64,000 bases of DNA, from contig OY829648.1 of NCBI GenBank assembly GCA_963691815.1, positions 8,964,389 to 9,028,388 of the forward strand, written 5' to 3'. The stretch is from Echiichthys vipera. Taxonomy: Eukaryota > Chordata > Actinopteri > Perciformes > Trachinidae. A program made the translations under genes and the position numbers. A model generated the notes under the pieces. The model did no database searches and had not been told where the DNA came from. It was given only the letters and a program-made list of their open reading frames with translations. This document shows, piece by piece, positions 13,732 to 25,205 of this stretch (the first letter of the stretch is position 1; each line of letters starts with the position of its first letter).

Positions 13732-13732
13732 G
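13674..13732. repeat. (GT)n microsatellite, interrupted
   Basis: A GT tract with GTTT and GG interruptions. Confidence 0.93.
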
Positions 13733-16148
13733 TGTCTGGATTTATGTGTTCAGATTTATGCATGCTATAGTTTCACATCCAGGGCTTGAAGGAGTCTCCA
13801 TTTGTATGTGTGTGAAAGTGTGTGTTTGTGCCCCCTCATCTGCACTTGGAGCAGCCGTTTGGAGCCTGTATTTGATTGAGTGAAGGCCAACGCTGCCTGA
13901 ACACTCCCTCTAATGGAAGAATGGAGCCCAGCAGCTCAGTAATGCACTGACCCCAGAGCTTTTACAACGCTGCCAGCCGATAAGTGGCAACATGCTGGAT
14001 CTTATAAAATTAACAAGACTGAGCTATAGGTAGAGAGGGAGCTCCGAGGTTGTACAGTGGAAGAGGACGATGTTCCTTTAGCTCTTGTAAATATCAGCAT
14101 GTACGCATGCAGGGATTATGTCTGTTCTTGATTGAATTTTATAGTCACGCCAGTGTGATTTGGTATTTTCTCACTCGTTTCTTGGCTTTTTTCGAAGTCA
14201 AGTTTACGGGGAATTTACAGCCCCCATTTATGTTTGATTACATGCCTTTCAAGTTGTTTTAATGCTGGTGAATTTATGCTGTGGAGGAGAAACTAACACT
14301 GAGCTGGCCTTCAAAGTGAACGCATCTGAGTCCCAGCCAGTGTGGTTTTTGCAGGACACCACAGGGCCGCGAACGTGTGTACGTGTGTATTCAAATGTTT
14401 ACGATACATTCCTTCCTCAGCCTCCTGTGGTGTGACATCCACAGTCTAAGCTCAAAGTCAAACAACACTTGTGCCTGGTTATGCATCTATTGTGTTTTGC
14501 GGTAAGAGGGCCTCATCTAAACAGAACAGCACGTCTCAAAGAGCCGTGAAATACATGCAAACTGATATTACAGCCGCAGCTACTGTCTCATCGCATCCGA
14601 GTCTGATTTAGTTGTGAGAAAGGCTTTCATTCCTCCTGTGTGCCTCCTAGCATAACCTCCTCACCTTTCTCACACAGGATCAGGCTGGGGTTCGTGTGTG
14701 CGTGGCGGCTGTATTTGTGCGCATTTTCGCCCATATACTGTGCATTTGTGTGTGTGAACAGCTATTGTCTGCCAACGCTTCAGCAGGGGCTTCAAAGTGA
14801 ATTATTCATGCGAGATTTGAATACATGCAAATGGTTCACTCCCCTCTCCTGGCACAGATCCAGGTTACCTATGGCAACGGCGCCTTCAAGAAGCATCTTT
14901 CCACCCCTCCTCCTCCTCCTGCTTCTCTCAGGCACCCACCCTCCGACCATGTTATCCACCCAGTGGTATTGTTTCGATTGTTGCACTACCAGGCTGGGTG
15001 GCTGCGCATTGTGGGTTGGCAGGATATCCCATAATTTACAGTCAAGGTCATACAGGCGGGGAAAGGATGAGAGATGGAGGGATGGAGGATGGACAGATGG
15101 AAGGAGGGCAGAGTCCCTTCATCCAGCCGCTCAGATGTGAAGTTCAGGAGACGCCACGCAGCAGCTGGTGAAGAAAGGGAAGTGGTTTCAGGTGGTGAAA
15201 GATGCTATCACCAATGTGACGGAGTGGGCACACACTCACCTATTATTCAGATTGAGTCACGGCTCCTGCGCACTAACCAGTGCAGCATAACAGGATGCAA
15301 ATACACGAGGGGGAAAATACTGTCTTTGAAGTCAGCGTACCATTACTCAAATATCTAATTCAGTTTACATACAGTATATTTGAAAGGGTAATTAGGGGGT
15401 CACTAATAAATGAAAAAATTGTGTTAAACAGAATTGTGCATTGTTATAAACACAGTTTGATATCAGGATTTGTGTCGATGTTTGTGGAAACCTCAGTTTT
15501 TAAAAATCTTTTTAATGGAATTAAAAGAAATGCTATTTACATCTGAGTTTGTGAAATTTTTAATAAATGTGTTGCTGAATTTAGATGTTTATCTATAATT
15601 GTTAATAATTCCTGGGAATTTTGTTGACTGTGTAACTATTTTTCTATTTTCTGTTTCTATTTTTTTTCAAATGCTTTCTAATAGATTCCATATAAATAAT
15701 ACATAAATAAAGATATTATTCAAAGATGGGGGCATAAGTTTCATTGTCATATGTATATTATAAATCTCTTTTTAAATTTCACTCTCACAACAATTTTGAT
15801 ATCAACATCTGTGTATAAAAATACATGGAAAAAATGCAATATTATACAATATTATATTATGTAAAGGTTTAGCATGTAATTAGCCTTTGCAGTGTTTTGT
15901 AGGAATTCGCTGTGTATGTTTTACAAAATGCTGCTTTGTAACGTACGCATAAAAAGCTCCATAAAAAGAAAGATTACAGTTTGAATAAAATGAATAAAAT
16001 GCAGAAGGGTAAAATAAGGAGTGTGTCGGTGAGCGGAGGGCAGGTCAAGTTCAGGCCATGAGGTGATCAGAGTCTAACTAACCTCCATAATGATCCAGGA
16101 AGCACAGAGAAGAGTAGCCACTCAATGCTGCCATCTACTGAGAGAGGT
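13733..16148. other. Intergenic DNA, no gene seen
   Basis: Unique sequence with a GGAT/GGAGG-rich patch near 15065-15105 and an AT-rich stretch at 15340-15990. No exon was recognised. Open frames at 14640-15140 and 15074-15358 show no domain or splice structure. Confidence 0.55.
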
Positions 16149-16194
<46 letters not shown>

Positions 16195-16202
16195 CACGCA
16201 CG

Positions 16203-16255
<53 letters not shown>
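16149..16255. repeat. (CA)n microsatellite with (GCAC)n centre
   Basis: About 107 bases of CA repeat interrupted near 16190-16208 by ATGCACGCACGCACGC. Confidence 0.97.
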
Positions 16256-16257
<2 letters not shown>

Positions 16258-16425
16258 CTGATGTGAATAATCAAACTGCTACATTATACAGTATGTATGC
16301 TGTAATTTCACATGATCATATATGAGATATTTGGTATCATTATTTCAAGTCCAACTAAAATATGTCAAAAGAGTGAAATAGATGCTAAACACAGACAATG
16401 CATCATTGATAGAGTGGTAATATAA

Positions 16426-17049
16426 TTAAAGGGGAACTATGCCAATTTTAAAAATGCATGCATATTATTCCTATGGTCTAAGAAAGTCCAAACTCTACCA
16501 AATCCAAAAGCTAGAGTGCTAAATCTGTAATTTATAAAGCCATCATGTATAAAGTGTGGAGCCACATGAACACTAAGCCACTGTAATAATAATTTAACCT
16601 GTGTAAATTTCTTATTTCTAGGTATTTTGTTCTGTTTTAAGAATACATGCTGTATGTTTATTGTATGTTTGTGTTGTGAGCCACGTCTAAGACAATTTAG
16701 TATCAGACAAAAGTGTCCTGAATCTGAGCTGCTCTGTAGACAGTGAATTGGGAAAGATGTCAGAGGACACTGAGAGCGTCCACGGGAATGTTGTGAGTAT
16801 ATGGGGACATTTTGTGTTTCAGAACTGACACCACGGCAATAGACTGAAACTCATTAGGGTACAAAAAAGAAAACAAACAAGCTCAGTACCCCATTCGCTT
16901 TCTCTGGAGCAGCTGTGCACTATCCCTGATGGTTGGGGCTGACTCCTCTGGTTTCTGGATTTAAAGAAAGGAGTTTTATGTTCACAAATATTGATTGAAC
17001 TGTCCTGCTCCATGGAAACAACATATTGGAATTCACTGTTCCCCTTTAA
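16426..17049. mobile_element. Inverted-repeat DNA transposon, non-autonomous (MITE-like)
   Basis: The 624-bp segment begins TTAAAGGGGAAC and ends with its exact complement GTTCCCCTTTAA, a 12-bp terminal inverted repeat. No transposase frame was found inside. The outer TTAA could be a piggyBac-type target duplication, or part of the repeat if the duplication is TA; one copy cannot decide this. Similar AAAGGGGAAC ends are, from memory, common in fish genomes. Confidence 0.75.
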
Positions 17050-17481
17050 GAACATACTTTTATATGAACATTTTTAAAAAGTCACTGATTGCCCCATTAA
17101 AAATTGAAGACCTTTGCGTGGTCATTGCAACGATAACATCCCTATTCCAGTGTAAGACGTGTCTGGAAAGTGGCTGATGGTGTGATTAGCTTTGCTTATC
17201 ACATGGCCCCCCCAAGTGGACAAAAGGACTCATTGCTTGTTGTAGATGCTGTGGATGGACACTTTATTGAAGGAAATTGTAAACGTACATCTTTGGAAAT
17301 ACTGTGTCTTTGAAATAAGCAGTGAAAGAATAATTACTCATTATTCACATTAAACTTATGACTGAGTTTAGTGCTTTGTAGATTGACACTCAAGTAAAAG
17401 CATTGATGAAGTCTGCACGGCAATGTTGAAAAAAGTACAAAAATGATATGCACATAAACCAAAATCTGCTGTATGTATAGA

Positions 17482-18286
17482 TTTATTTCTCATATATTTG
17501 ATTAGCCTCCACTTATTGGACATTTTAATATATCACACCTCCTCAGTGCTGGGTGGACAGTGAAACTGTGCAGTCCTGCTGACATGATCACCCTCCTACA
17601 ATCATCCGCTCCATCCATCTCAATCCAAGCCAGAGGCACCATCATACAACTAACAGTGAAATCAAAACATAATGACATAATAATTACGCTTTCATAACAA
17701 ATCATCCCTCTGCATGATCACGCTATTTGAAATCATTGAAAAATTAAAACAATGTGATTAAAATCAAAATAAAATTTCCCTCCCAATCAATAGCAATAAA
17801 AACTCATTAAAAACAAGTTATCTCTGTTGATACAGGACTAATTTGAAAGAACATTATAGGTTTAATAAAGTGCATGAAGCATGATCATATTAATACAACG
17901 AGAATGTGCTCCATATTATCGATCAAAAACAAAAACTTTCCTTTATCCACTGCTCCTCCGTCAATCACTAGAGCCACCTGGATGGTTTGTGATTTCAAGA
18001 CAAAGTTGTGATTGTGTGAACGATTTGAAGACACTTCTATTCTGTCCCCTCACTCTTCACTTCCGTCAGTGCATCCTGACGTGTGCGTCAAAGTGTGAGA
18101 AAACTGTGTTTCATTTGTGCGCAACCGATCTCCTGTCCACTCATTCTGTCCTCTGACATCCTGTCCGAAGGGAACAGGAGTGTGCATCAGGATGGCCCTG
18201 CAGCCACTGAGTGCAGAGAGTAATAATTACCATGTGACAGAGCTGACCGCCTCCCTCACCTTTGCCCTCTGTCTCTCCCAAATGAT
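17482..18286 (-). other. slc25a42: Probable 3' UTR of slc25a42
   Basis: Downstream of the stop codon (18289-18287, minus strand) there is no further coding similarity. An AATAAA hexamer on the minus strand at 17487-17482 is a plausible polyadenylation signal; another TTTATT (AATAAA on minus) lies at about 17263. The true cleavage site is not known. Confidence 0.45.
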
Positions 18287-18612
18287 TCAGTGGGCGAAGT
18301 ATCCCATCTGATGCAGTTTGAGCAGAAGGCTGTGCGTAATGTCAAATGTGGTGAGGCTAATCCCCACAGCAACGGGCCCTTTAAGCCAGTTCATGCTCAG
18401 GCCTTTGTATAGTCCCCGTACGAATCCCTCCTGGGTTATGATCACACGCATAGTCCCCAGGATTGTGCTGTATGATGAGCCGGTGACGCCGGCTGTCTGC
18501 ATGCGCCGACGTACAACGTCCAGAGGGTACGAGGCAGATTGTCCGATCAGTCCTGCGCAGGCACCAAAAGCCAAGCGCTCATGGGGGTATGGCTGGGGTC
18601 GCTTAGTTTTTT
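18287..18612 (-). CDS. slc25a42: slc25a42 last coding exon (third carrier repeat)
   Basis: The exon starts after a CTCTAG acceptor at 18613 in phase 1, so the split codon is GAA. It covers residues 231-338 and includes the third signature PLDVVR, the conserved GLYKGLSMNW segment and the TGA stop. It is the best matching part of the gene. Confidence 0.95.
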
Positions 18613-21600
18613 CTAGAGAAAAACACAGAGAAAGAAAGACTTCAGCATCGGAATGACACCTTTTTCATTCAGCTAAATATCTAAAATGTCACATTACTGA
18701 ACTGAATGTGAACAGAAAAGATACTGGATCAGCACCTGAGTGTAGCTTCTTGAGGGTCTCATATGTGAAGAATGTGATTCCTGCATATGGGATGACACCC
18801 ATGATCGTGGGAGTGAAGCCTCTGTAAAGGGTCCTAATACCCTCCTCTTGGGAGATCCGCACAAAGACGTGCATGATGTTGCTGTACCTGTCCCAAGAAA
18901 AAAGCACCAGGCAGACATGGTTTAGCAGACCATTCATCGTTATGAACTGGTAACTCTCATGCACTGCAGTGGTCCAATTTATTGTAGTGGCAAGACAACA
19001 ATGGGACCAATACACACAAGGGTGAGTCGTGGAAATGCTTACATTTCTCTGGCTGTGACTGCCATCCTGGCTCGCACCATGTCCAGAGGGTAGGTGAGCA
19101 TAGCAGCAGTGGTGCCGGCCAGAGAGCCGGCCAGGAAGCGAGGGAAAGGAGGCAGAGCTCTGAAACACAATAACACAATAGTCTGTAGTAAATAATAAAA
19201 TAATAATGATTGACAAAAACATAATTTTAGCTTATTTAAAAACAAGCTGTACAGCCATGCTAAAATCTCTGTGAGGCTGTACTTTGGCAGACTGTTGATA
19301 TAAGTACGTAGATGCCGCCTTCGGGCTTGTGAGATGTGTCTCAGCTGCTGCCTCGTTGGTTTGGGATCAGACTCATTCTGACTATAGACTGTGTGTTAAA
19401 TCTCATAGAAAAGGCCAGAGGTTTGTGCTGCTTTAGGACGTTCTAAGAAAAGAAATACCAAAACTAAGCAACTATATATTTAGTAGTTAGAAATATAGGT
19501 ATCGGTAAAATGTTGAAAATGACGTTTGTCACTGTATTTTATTCAATATATGAACTGCAGTTCCTTGAACTGCCACTTGTTCTCCAAGCGAGTCAATCTC
19601 CATGTACCACAATGTTCAAAAGGCCCACATTTACAGCAGAAGTAAACATGTTTACAGCCTAGTACATAAAACATGGGTTTAGTCTCTTTAGCTAATTTAC
19701 CTGTTAATGATAACTTTACCGGGGGAGCATTTTTATATACCTCACCTGTTTAAACTAGATTAAGGCTTAAAGTGGCTTACTGTTACTATCTGCACAAGAT
19801 GAAGTGTTTTGGTGTGAAAATCCACATTTTTAATTAAGGCAAGTATCCTGTGAATTGAATTGGTTTGGTGTAGGAGCCACCAAAAGAACAGCTAACATTG
19901 TCAACCCTTGAGCCCCACCGCCAGCATGGCTAAAACATATCCATGATGTTTTATGGTAAAGGTCCCATATTGTAAAAAGTAAGATTTCCGTGTCTATTCT
20001 AATAATAAAGCAGGTTGTGTTGCTTTATAAATACTGTGACAGTTTCAAAACACTCATTCCACAGAGAAATGCACACAGTCTGTATTCAGAAACTGTCTTT
20101 AAAAGAGTCTGGACTTCTGTGTGGTTGTGACATATATACTGTACATATACATATACATATACATACACATACACATACACACATATGAATATTAAAGCAT
20201 GTAAACATGTTCTAGCAGAAACACAAAATACAAGTATGAACCTGAAAATCAGCTTAATATGGGACCTTTAAATGAAATAAAACCAATACTACTTAAAAAC
20301 AAATGCTCTACTCACTTGCCCTGGTAGCCGTAGTAACCCCCTAACATCTTTTTGTACTGGTCATGCGAGCAGAACTGGATGGCAGCGTAGGGCATGACCC
20401 TCATCATGGTGGCAGAGTTCCCCCTCCACAGACTGAGCAGCCCGTCCTTCATATAGGAGCAGTAGATGAGCCTGAAGGCCTCCTGGAGAGAGGAGGGAGA
20501 AGAGGAGTTGGGTTAGGAGCAGAAAGAGATGTTCTTATAATCTACTGTGGTACTCTTCATATGTTCAAGGTGCACAATTTAAATTGATTTCGTACTTTTT
20601 TGTGTGTCTGTTTGTTTGTTTACTTGTCTGTCTGTCAACAGGACTACAGAAAAACTACTGGTCCCATTTTCATAACTTGCCACGAAAGACCCGACTACAT
20701 TTTGGAGCAGATCCAAATCACGGTGCAGATAAACTAATTATTTTTCACTTTTTTTTTAACATTGTGAGATTAGGCATTTGTGCTCTATTCATGTGGTGTC
20801 AAAAATATATTCCCGAGTGGGGAAATTCACATTGCGTGACACAGAAAGCCCTCTTTCTTCTTTTCATTTGATTTAATAATTGTTTAATATATATAATGAT
20901 GCCTAAAATTACTTATTTGGTCTGTTTTACTTGTTTTCTCAGTCACAAAAATACAGAAAACTCAATTTGGAATTGAACATAATGCAGAAATATTCATGAG
21001 AAGCTGTAAATACCAAATGTTTTTTATTAGTACTTGATGACATGAAATGACAGACAATCAATAAATCATTAAATCATCATCAATAGATTAATTTTCAGCC
21101 CTAATACATCTGCCTTTCAACTGTGTCCGCATTTTAAATAAGGTTAATCTAGAATCCAGTTGTAAATCAATGACTGATTTGCCACCAAGACAGAAACTTG
21201 AACTCACCTTAGCTGAGAATCTTTTAGAAGACACTGTGGAACAACAGGGAACATAATGAAGGGTCAGGGTTAAACAATGCTCTCTCCCATGCTGGCTAAA
21301 CATCCACTAAGAGGATTAGCAAGAACAGTTACAGCAGTCAGTGAAAACTCTGCTGTAAACAGAGAAACAGTAGTTGCATTATCAGTCTGAGTGTAAATCC
21401 TCAGAACAGAATTTAAGTCACTTACGTATGAAGCGGCCTATTTTCTGCACTAGAATCTATAATTAGAGGGAAATCATTGCGTGTGAGTTTTGCTCTTGCC
21501 TTGAAAAATGATCTTGGTCCGATCAAGAGGTGCAATGACTGTTTTGGCTATAGCTCCAGCAAATGCCCCGCACAGCAGGGAGTCCAGCGCCGTCCATCTG

Positions 21601-21993
21601 GGCCTCAAGTCCTGTTTGGACACATGGACATGTTTGTACTTCTTTGCTTTGGAAGAACTTTTGTGACATTGTACCGACACAAACAGACAGCCCACTGATC
21701 ATCGTTCTACCATACAGTGGTTATGTTTTAAATGTGAAATAATGAGTTTAATCATTTATCTGTCATTATGTGGCTGTTTAAGCCTCACAAACTTGTAAAA
21801 ACAAATGTCATATGCTTATCAGCACAGACACTCCTGGTTTATCTCTCAGGAAAGATACAGAACTGAAAAATCTGCACGTGCATTAGAGCCATGGAGACTC
21901 AACCGTCATGACAGAATCACAAGAGATAACAGCGACGCGTGCTCCGCTGAAGCAGAGCTGTTTGTTTGTGTGTGTGCGTGTGTACGCGTGTGT

Positions 21994-22028
<35 letters not shown>

Positions 22029-23529
22029 TGTGTGTATGTGTGTGTGTGGACAGTTGAACCCAATAAGCAATCCCACTAACTGATAAGAACAGCGTTTGAC
22101 ACACATATTTTGTAACTTAAACCTGTCGAGTTAAGAAACAGTTTTGTATTTTATTCATTTACATGTATAATTAGGTTTTACCTATTACAGTTCACCATAT
22201 AGTCAATAAATATCTACCTTGCTACATACTGTCTGGTGTCAACTGTTGGACGTTTTTAATGGAAAATGTGCTATTATTTGGTAAACTTATTAAATCATGA
22301 ATATCTTTATGACAGCCATTAGTGCTGCTATTCATATCATCATGCACATTTGTATTATTATGATAGTTGTTAATGTTAAAGGAAGGTTTACGTCACCACT
22401 GTTGTTCGTGGAGGAATTGTCTGGTCTCTGTAAAATATAAATGAATCTCTACATGGAAAGTGTCCTGAGATCACTTTTGTTGTGATCTGACACTTTAAAT
22501 TAAACTGAATTAAAATAACATTAGTTTAAGTTTTATTATAAATAAATCAATGAATATTGTCTTCAGCGTAACCCTGTGATACTACAGTGAACGCCGGTCA
22601 GGATTCTCCTTATTCAACACTACCTACAGCACAGTGCTGCTTTGTAAACTAAGGCCAGCTTTAGATTAGCGGGCACCTCCCTGCTATTTCGAGTACTGGT
22701 AGAGGCATGTCCTATGAAAGTATGTGTAGCAACAGGAAGACTCACAGCAACAGCTCCATTACGCTGTGGGGAGCCTGAGTCACACGGTATGGTTTGTTTC
22801 AGGGCTGATCGTAAAGAAATCATACCACAATAGCAACAATAGCACAAACGGCAGCCTTTTGCAGGGATTTATGTTATTTCATGATAGAACTTACACCGCC
22901 TCTATTCAGGGTTATTTCAGCATAGATGTTGTTTTTAAAGACTGTGTTATCTCTGAGAATGTAAATGACAGTGTTGTTTCAAATATAATGGTCAAAATCA
23001 ATAAAACTCTACATTATATATATAAAAAAAGCACTACATAGCCTAAAAGCAGAACATTTGAGACTTGATAACTATCTACTCCATGACGTGATTTTGACCA
23101 AATTTCCAACTGAAGCTTTTGTAAACAAGGTCAAGGATAATGTTCATATGTGCCCATGTCTCAGCTGCTCCAAGGTGTCATAACAAGTGCAATATTTTAT
23201 TTATTTTATTTTATTATTTCAGGACAATGCACATTAATGAACATATACAAAGTACTTGTAAATGTGCCAGATTGTAGCCCAGGGGCTAATTTCCACCTGT
23301 AGTCCAATGTAGGCAGGTTAGGTGTTTAAAAGACTAAGAAACAGAGGACATACTTAGACACACATAGACACATAATATATTTGATCATTCATACTTCAGC
23401 AGAACATGCGAATGGTTCATTATAAACACAGTGGGAACTCACCTTCGCTTGGCTGGAGGGTGGCAGAGCCAGCACGGTGGTCTGGGCCACTGGCAGAGGG
23501 CTCTGATGGTCGTTCACACGGTGGGCCAT
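18287..23529 (-). CDS. slc25a42: Mitochondrial coenzyme A carrier, SLC25A42 family
   Basis: Minus-strand gene, coding exons 23529-23443, about 21641-21500, 21233-21208, 20482-20316, 19159-19043, 18887-18736 and 18612-18287; together 1017 nt, 338 residues. The family carries coenzyme A and dephospho-CoA into mitochondria in exchange for (deoxy)adenine nucleotides and adenosine 3',5'-diphosphate, in the inner membrane. Three tandem carrier repeats are visible, with signature PLDRTK at residue 67, PLDMVR at 165 and PLDVVR at 260, about 100 residues apart. Residues 86-338 match the vertebrate SLC25A42 sequence that I know closely. The first about 50 residues are divergent, and the acceptor of the second coding exon (21641 or 21638) is the least certain boundary. 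The start at 23529 follows a clean CTCTCCAG acceptor at 23566. The second intron uses a GC donor. Human length is 318. A fish paralogue of the same subfamily cannot be excluded. Confidence 0.92.
19043..19159 (-). CDS. slc25a42: slc25a42 exon with second carrier signature
   Basis: The 117-bp exon is bounded by a TTTCAG acceptor and a GTAAGC donor. It encodes residues 141-180 around LTYPLDMVRARMAV, the second mitochondrial carrier motif. Phases join cleanly to the exons at 20316-20482 (split Lys) and 18736-18887 (split Met). Confidence 0.95.
19957..20270. mobile_element. Inverted-repeat MITE, short copy, in slc25a42 intron
   Basis: The 314-bp element has 15-bp inverted ends: TAAAGGTCCCATATT on the left and AATATGGGACCTTTA on the right. 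The interior includes a CAGGTTGTGTTGCTTTATAAATA-like block shared with the longer copy at 33963-34922 and a TACATA/CACATA simple repeat at 20140-20190. No coding frame. If the outer TA is a target duplication the repeat is AAAGGTCCCATATT. Confidence 0.85.
20316..20482 (-). CDS. slc25a42: slc25a42 exon completing the first carrier repeat
   Basis: The 167-bp exon is bounded by a CTCCAG acceptor and a GTGAGT donor and encodes residues 86-141. It contains the conserved LLSLWRGNSATM and PYAAIQF stretches typical of this carrier subfamily, where the RGN segment follows the second helix of the first repeat. Confidence 0.95.
21208..21233 (-). CDS. slc25a42: slc25a42 26-nt microexon
   Basis: The exon lies between CCACAG and GTGAGT on the minus strand and adds the residues (V)SSKRFSAK. 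The same residues occur at this place in human SLC25A42 (VSSKRFSAK), so a functional microexon is well supported. It enters in phase 1 and leaves in phase 0. Confidence 0.93.
21500..21641 (-). CDS. slc25a42: slc25a42 exon with first carrier signature and GC donor
   Basis: The exon encodes about residues 30-77, including LLCGAFAGAIAKTVIAPLDR and TKIIFQ, the first carrier signature. It ends CAAG followed by GCAAGAGC, so the donor is GC rather than GT; no usable GT lies nearby and the split Val codon requires this exact site. The 5' edge at 21641 (or 21638) rests on phase alone, because the polypyrimidine tract before it is weak. Confidence 0.8.
21966..22049. repeat. (GT)n microsatellite with TACGT variants
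   Basis: An interrupted GT tract in an slc25a42 intron with several GTACGTG variants. Confidence 0.95.
23190..23310. repeat. Interspersed repeat fragment (LINE/SINE-like)
   Basis: A TTTTATTTTATT-rich stretch is followed by GGACAATGCACATTAATGAA and AGCCCAGGGGCTAATTT. I recall this arrangement as a frequent fish retroposon fragment. It lies in the intron between the first two coding exons of slc25a42. The family is not certain. Confidence 0.45.
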
Positions 23530-23565
23530 GTGTGCGCCCTTCACTCACTCATCCAGGAAAACCAA
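23443..23565 (-). CDS. slc25a42: slc25a42 first coding exon with 36 nt of 5' UTR
   Basis: The exon runs from a CTCTCCAG acceptor to a GTGAGT donor at 23442. The ATG is at 23529-23527 with G at +4. Twenty-nine codons follow (MAHRVNDH...) and leave the exon in phase 0. A four-codon upstream frame lies 11 nt before the start. The N-terminus is unlike the human one, so the start choice rests on splice structure and frame. Confidence 0.7.
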
Positions 23566-24000
23566 CTGGAGAGGGATATATGTGGATATATGTATGAAGA
23601 CAAGTGTAGGAGCAATAAAAACACACTTTTACAGAGCAAACTGTGACGCACTGCCTCAGTATCTTCCGCGAGCAGGCGATTACACGCATGTCCCCTGCAC
23701 AAACAGCCTGCCTTGTAAACAGGGTGTTGCGTTACAAAAGCTCTGCTGTTCAATCCACCGTTACTTCACCAGCACAGACACAACTGCAACACGTTGGATC
23801 TATCAATCGTTCATTTTAGCCCACTTGTCAACGTCACACATTCAAACGGCTGCAGACAATAGCGTTTGTTGTCAATGACCACACCTCAAATAAATAAAAC
23901 TGCGAATCAGAGTTATGCCAAGAATGAATAAACACGTATGCGTCGTTATTGCACTTACATCTAAATGTCGATTGGTGATTAAATAGTGTATTTTTGTTAC

Positions 24001-24350
24001 CTGCGTTCGTGTTTAGATCAGAAGCACCTCGTGTTTACAAGTCTGCGTAGTGTTGTGATCGGTCACCAGCTTGCCCTGTGGTGGAGTCTTGCACACATTC
24101 TTGTTTGCTCGCTGGAGGCTGGGCAGTCGTTCTTACAACTTGCAACTCGCTGCGAGGTTGTCTACGCGTCTGTTGGCGTTGTTGACGTTTCTGAAGGTGA
24201 TTGTAAAAGACAGGTGTCAAGCTGCAGGAGCGTGTGGCGTCTATTTATAGACGACGCCTGCGAGGGACTTCTGCCGCTGCCTGGTTCTGCGCACAAGATT
24301 ATTTGGGCTTTCCAAGGTCTTAGAGAAACTGGGGCAGCGGATGGCAGTGT
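24001..24350 (-). other. slc25a42: Probable non-coding first exon of slc25a42
   Basis: On the minus strand the sequence AACGCAG is followed by GTAACAAAAATAC, a usable donor with its G at 24000. Upstream of it, at 24356-24404, lie two promoter motifs typical of housekeeping genes. The exon is therefore inferred to run from about 24350 down to 24001. No transcript evidence is available. Confidence 0.4.
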
Positions 24351-24355
24351 TTTGG

Positions 24356-24404
24356 ACTACAATACCCATGAGACACTCCCGTTAGTGGGATGAAGTCTCG
24401 CGAG
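24356..24404. promoter_or_regulatory. Core promoter motifs (TCTCGCGAG and ACTACAA-CCCA type)
   Basis: ACTACAATACCCATG at 24356-24370 resembles the ZNF143/THAP11 promoter motif (ACTACAATTCCCA). TCTCGCGAG at 24396-24404 matches the TCTCGCGAGA element of housekeeping, often bidirectional, promoters. Their position just upstream of the inferred slc25a42 first exon supports promoter function. Confidence 0.55.
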
Positions 24405-25115
24405 TTTATCGACAACATTGGGTTGCCAGTTTTGCTCAGACATGACATAAAGTATAATCAGTCGATGCTGTTGCCCCATGATTTAATCCTTGTTCATACA
24501 GACAGAGCATTTTGAGTTTCAGAGCAGTTTCAACACAACCACAATTGAACTAAACTGAAATAAATACAACAATTTTCACATTGTATGCTTCTATTATCGA
24601 CATATCAGTAGGCATTTCAAGAATGATCTCAAGTCAAGTCAAGTCAAGTCAGTTTTATTGTCAAAAATTGCAATATGTATGACATACAAATGCAAAAAAT
24701 GAAATTACAGTCATCTCAGACCCAGTGCAGGCGGCATATACATACAACATAATAAAAATAATAAAAATATACAAAGAGTAAAAAATATACAAAATATCTA
24801 TTTTAAGTGCATCATACAAATACAGTCACTTATATTTCATGTATATAATTCAATGCCATATGTTTAGTCTTGCTTGTGTTCATGTTTATATTTATGTAGG
24901 CACTGTCAAATCAAGTCAAATTCCTAGCAATGAAAATTGTCTGGCAATAAACCTGATTCTGATTCTGATTCTGATAAGAGTAAGGGAAATACTGCACTGA
25001 GGGAGGAATTGCATCCTCACTGTAGGTTAATATACCAACATTATAAAATGAGAGCATGGTGCATGGTAATACTGCAGTCAAGAATGCAACAGTAAATATA
25101 TACATATATATCTGC

Positions 25116-25205
<90 letters not shown>

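Noticed and set aside
24627..24650. Tandem CAAGT units as a possible CRISPR-like or satellite array
   Set aside because: Only four short units leading into a retroposon-like tail; no spacers and a vertebrate genome.
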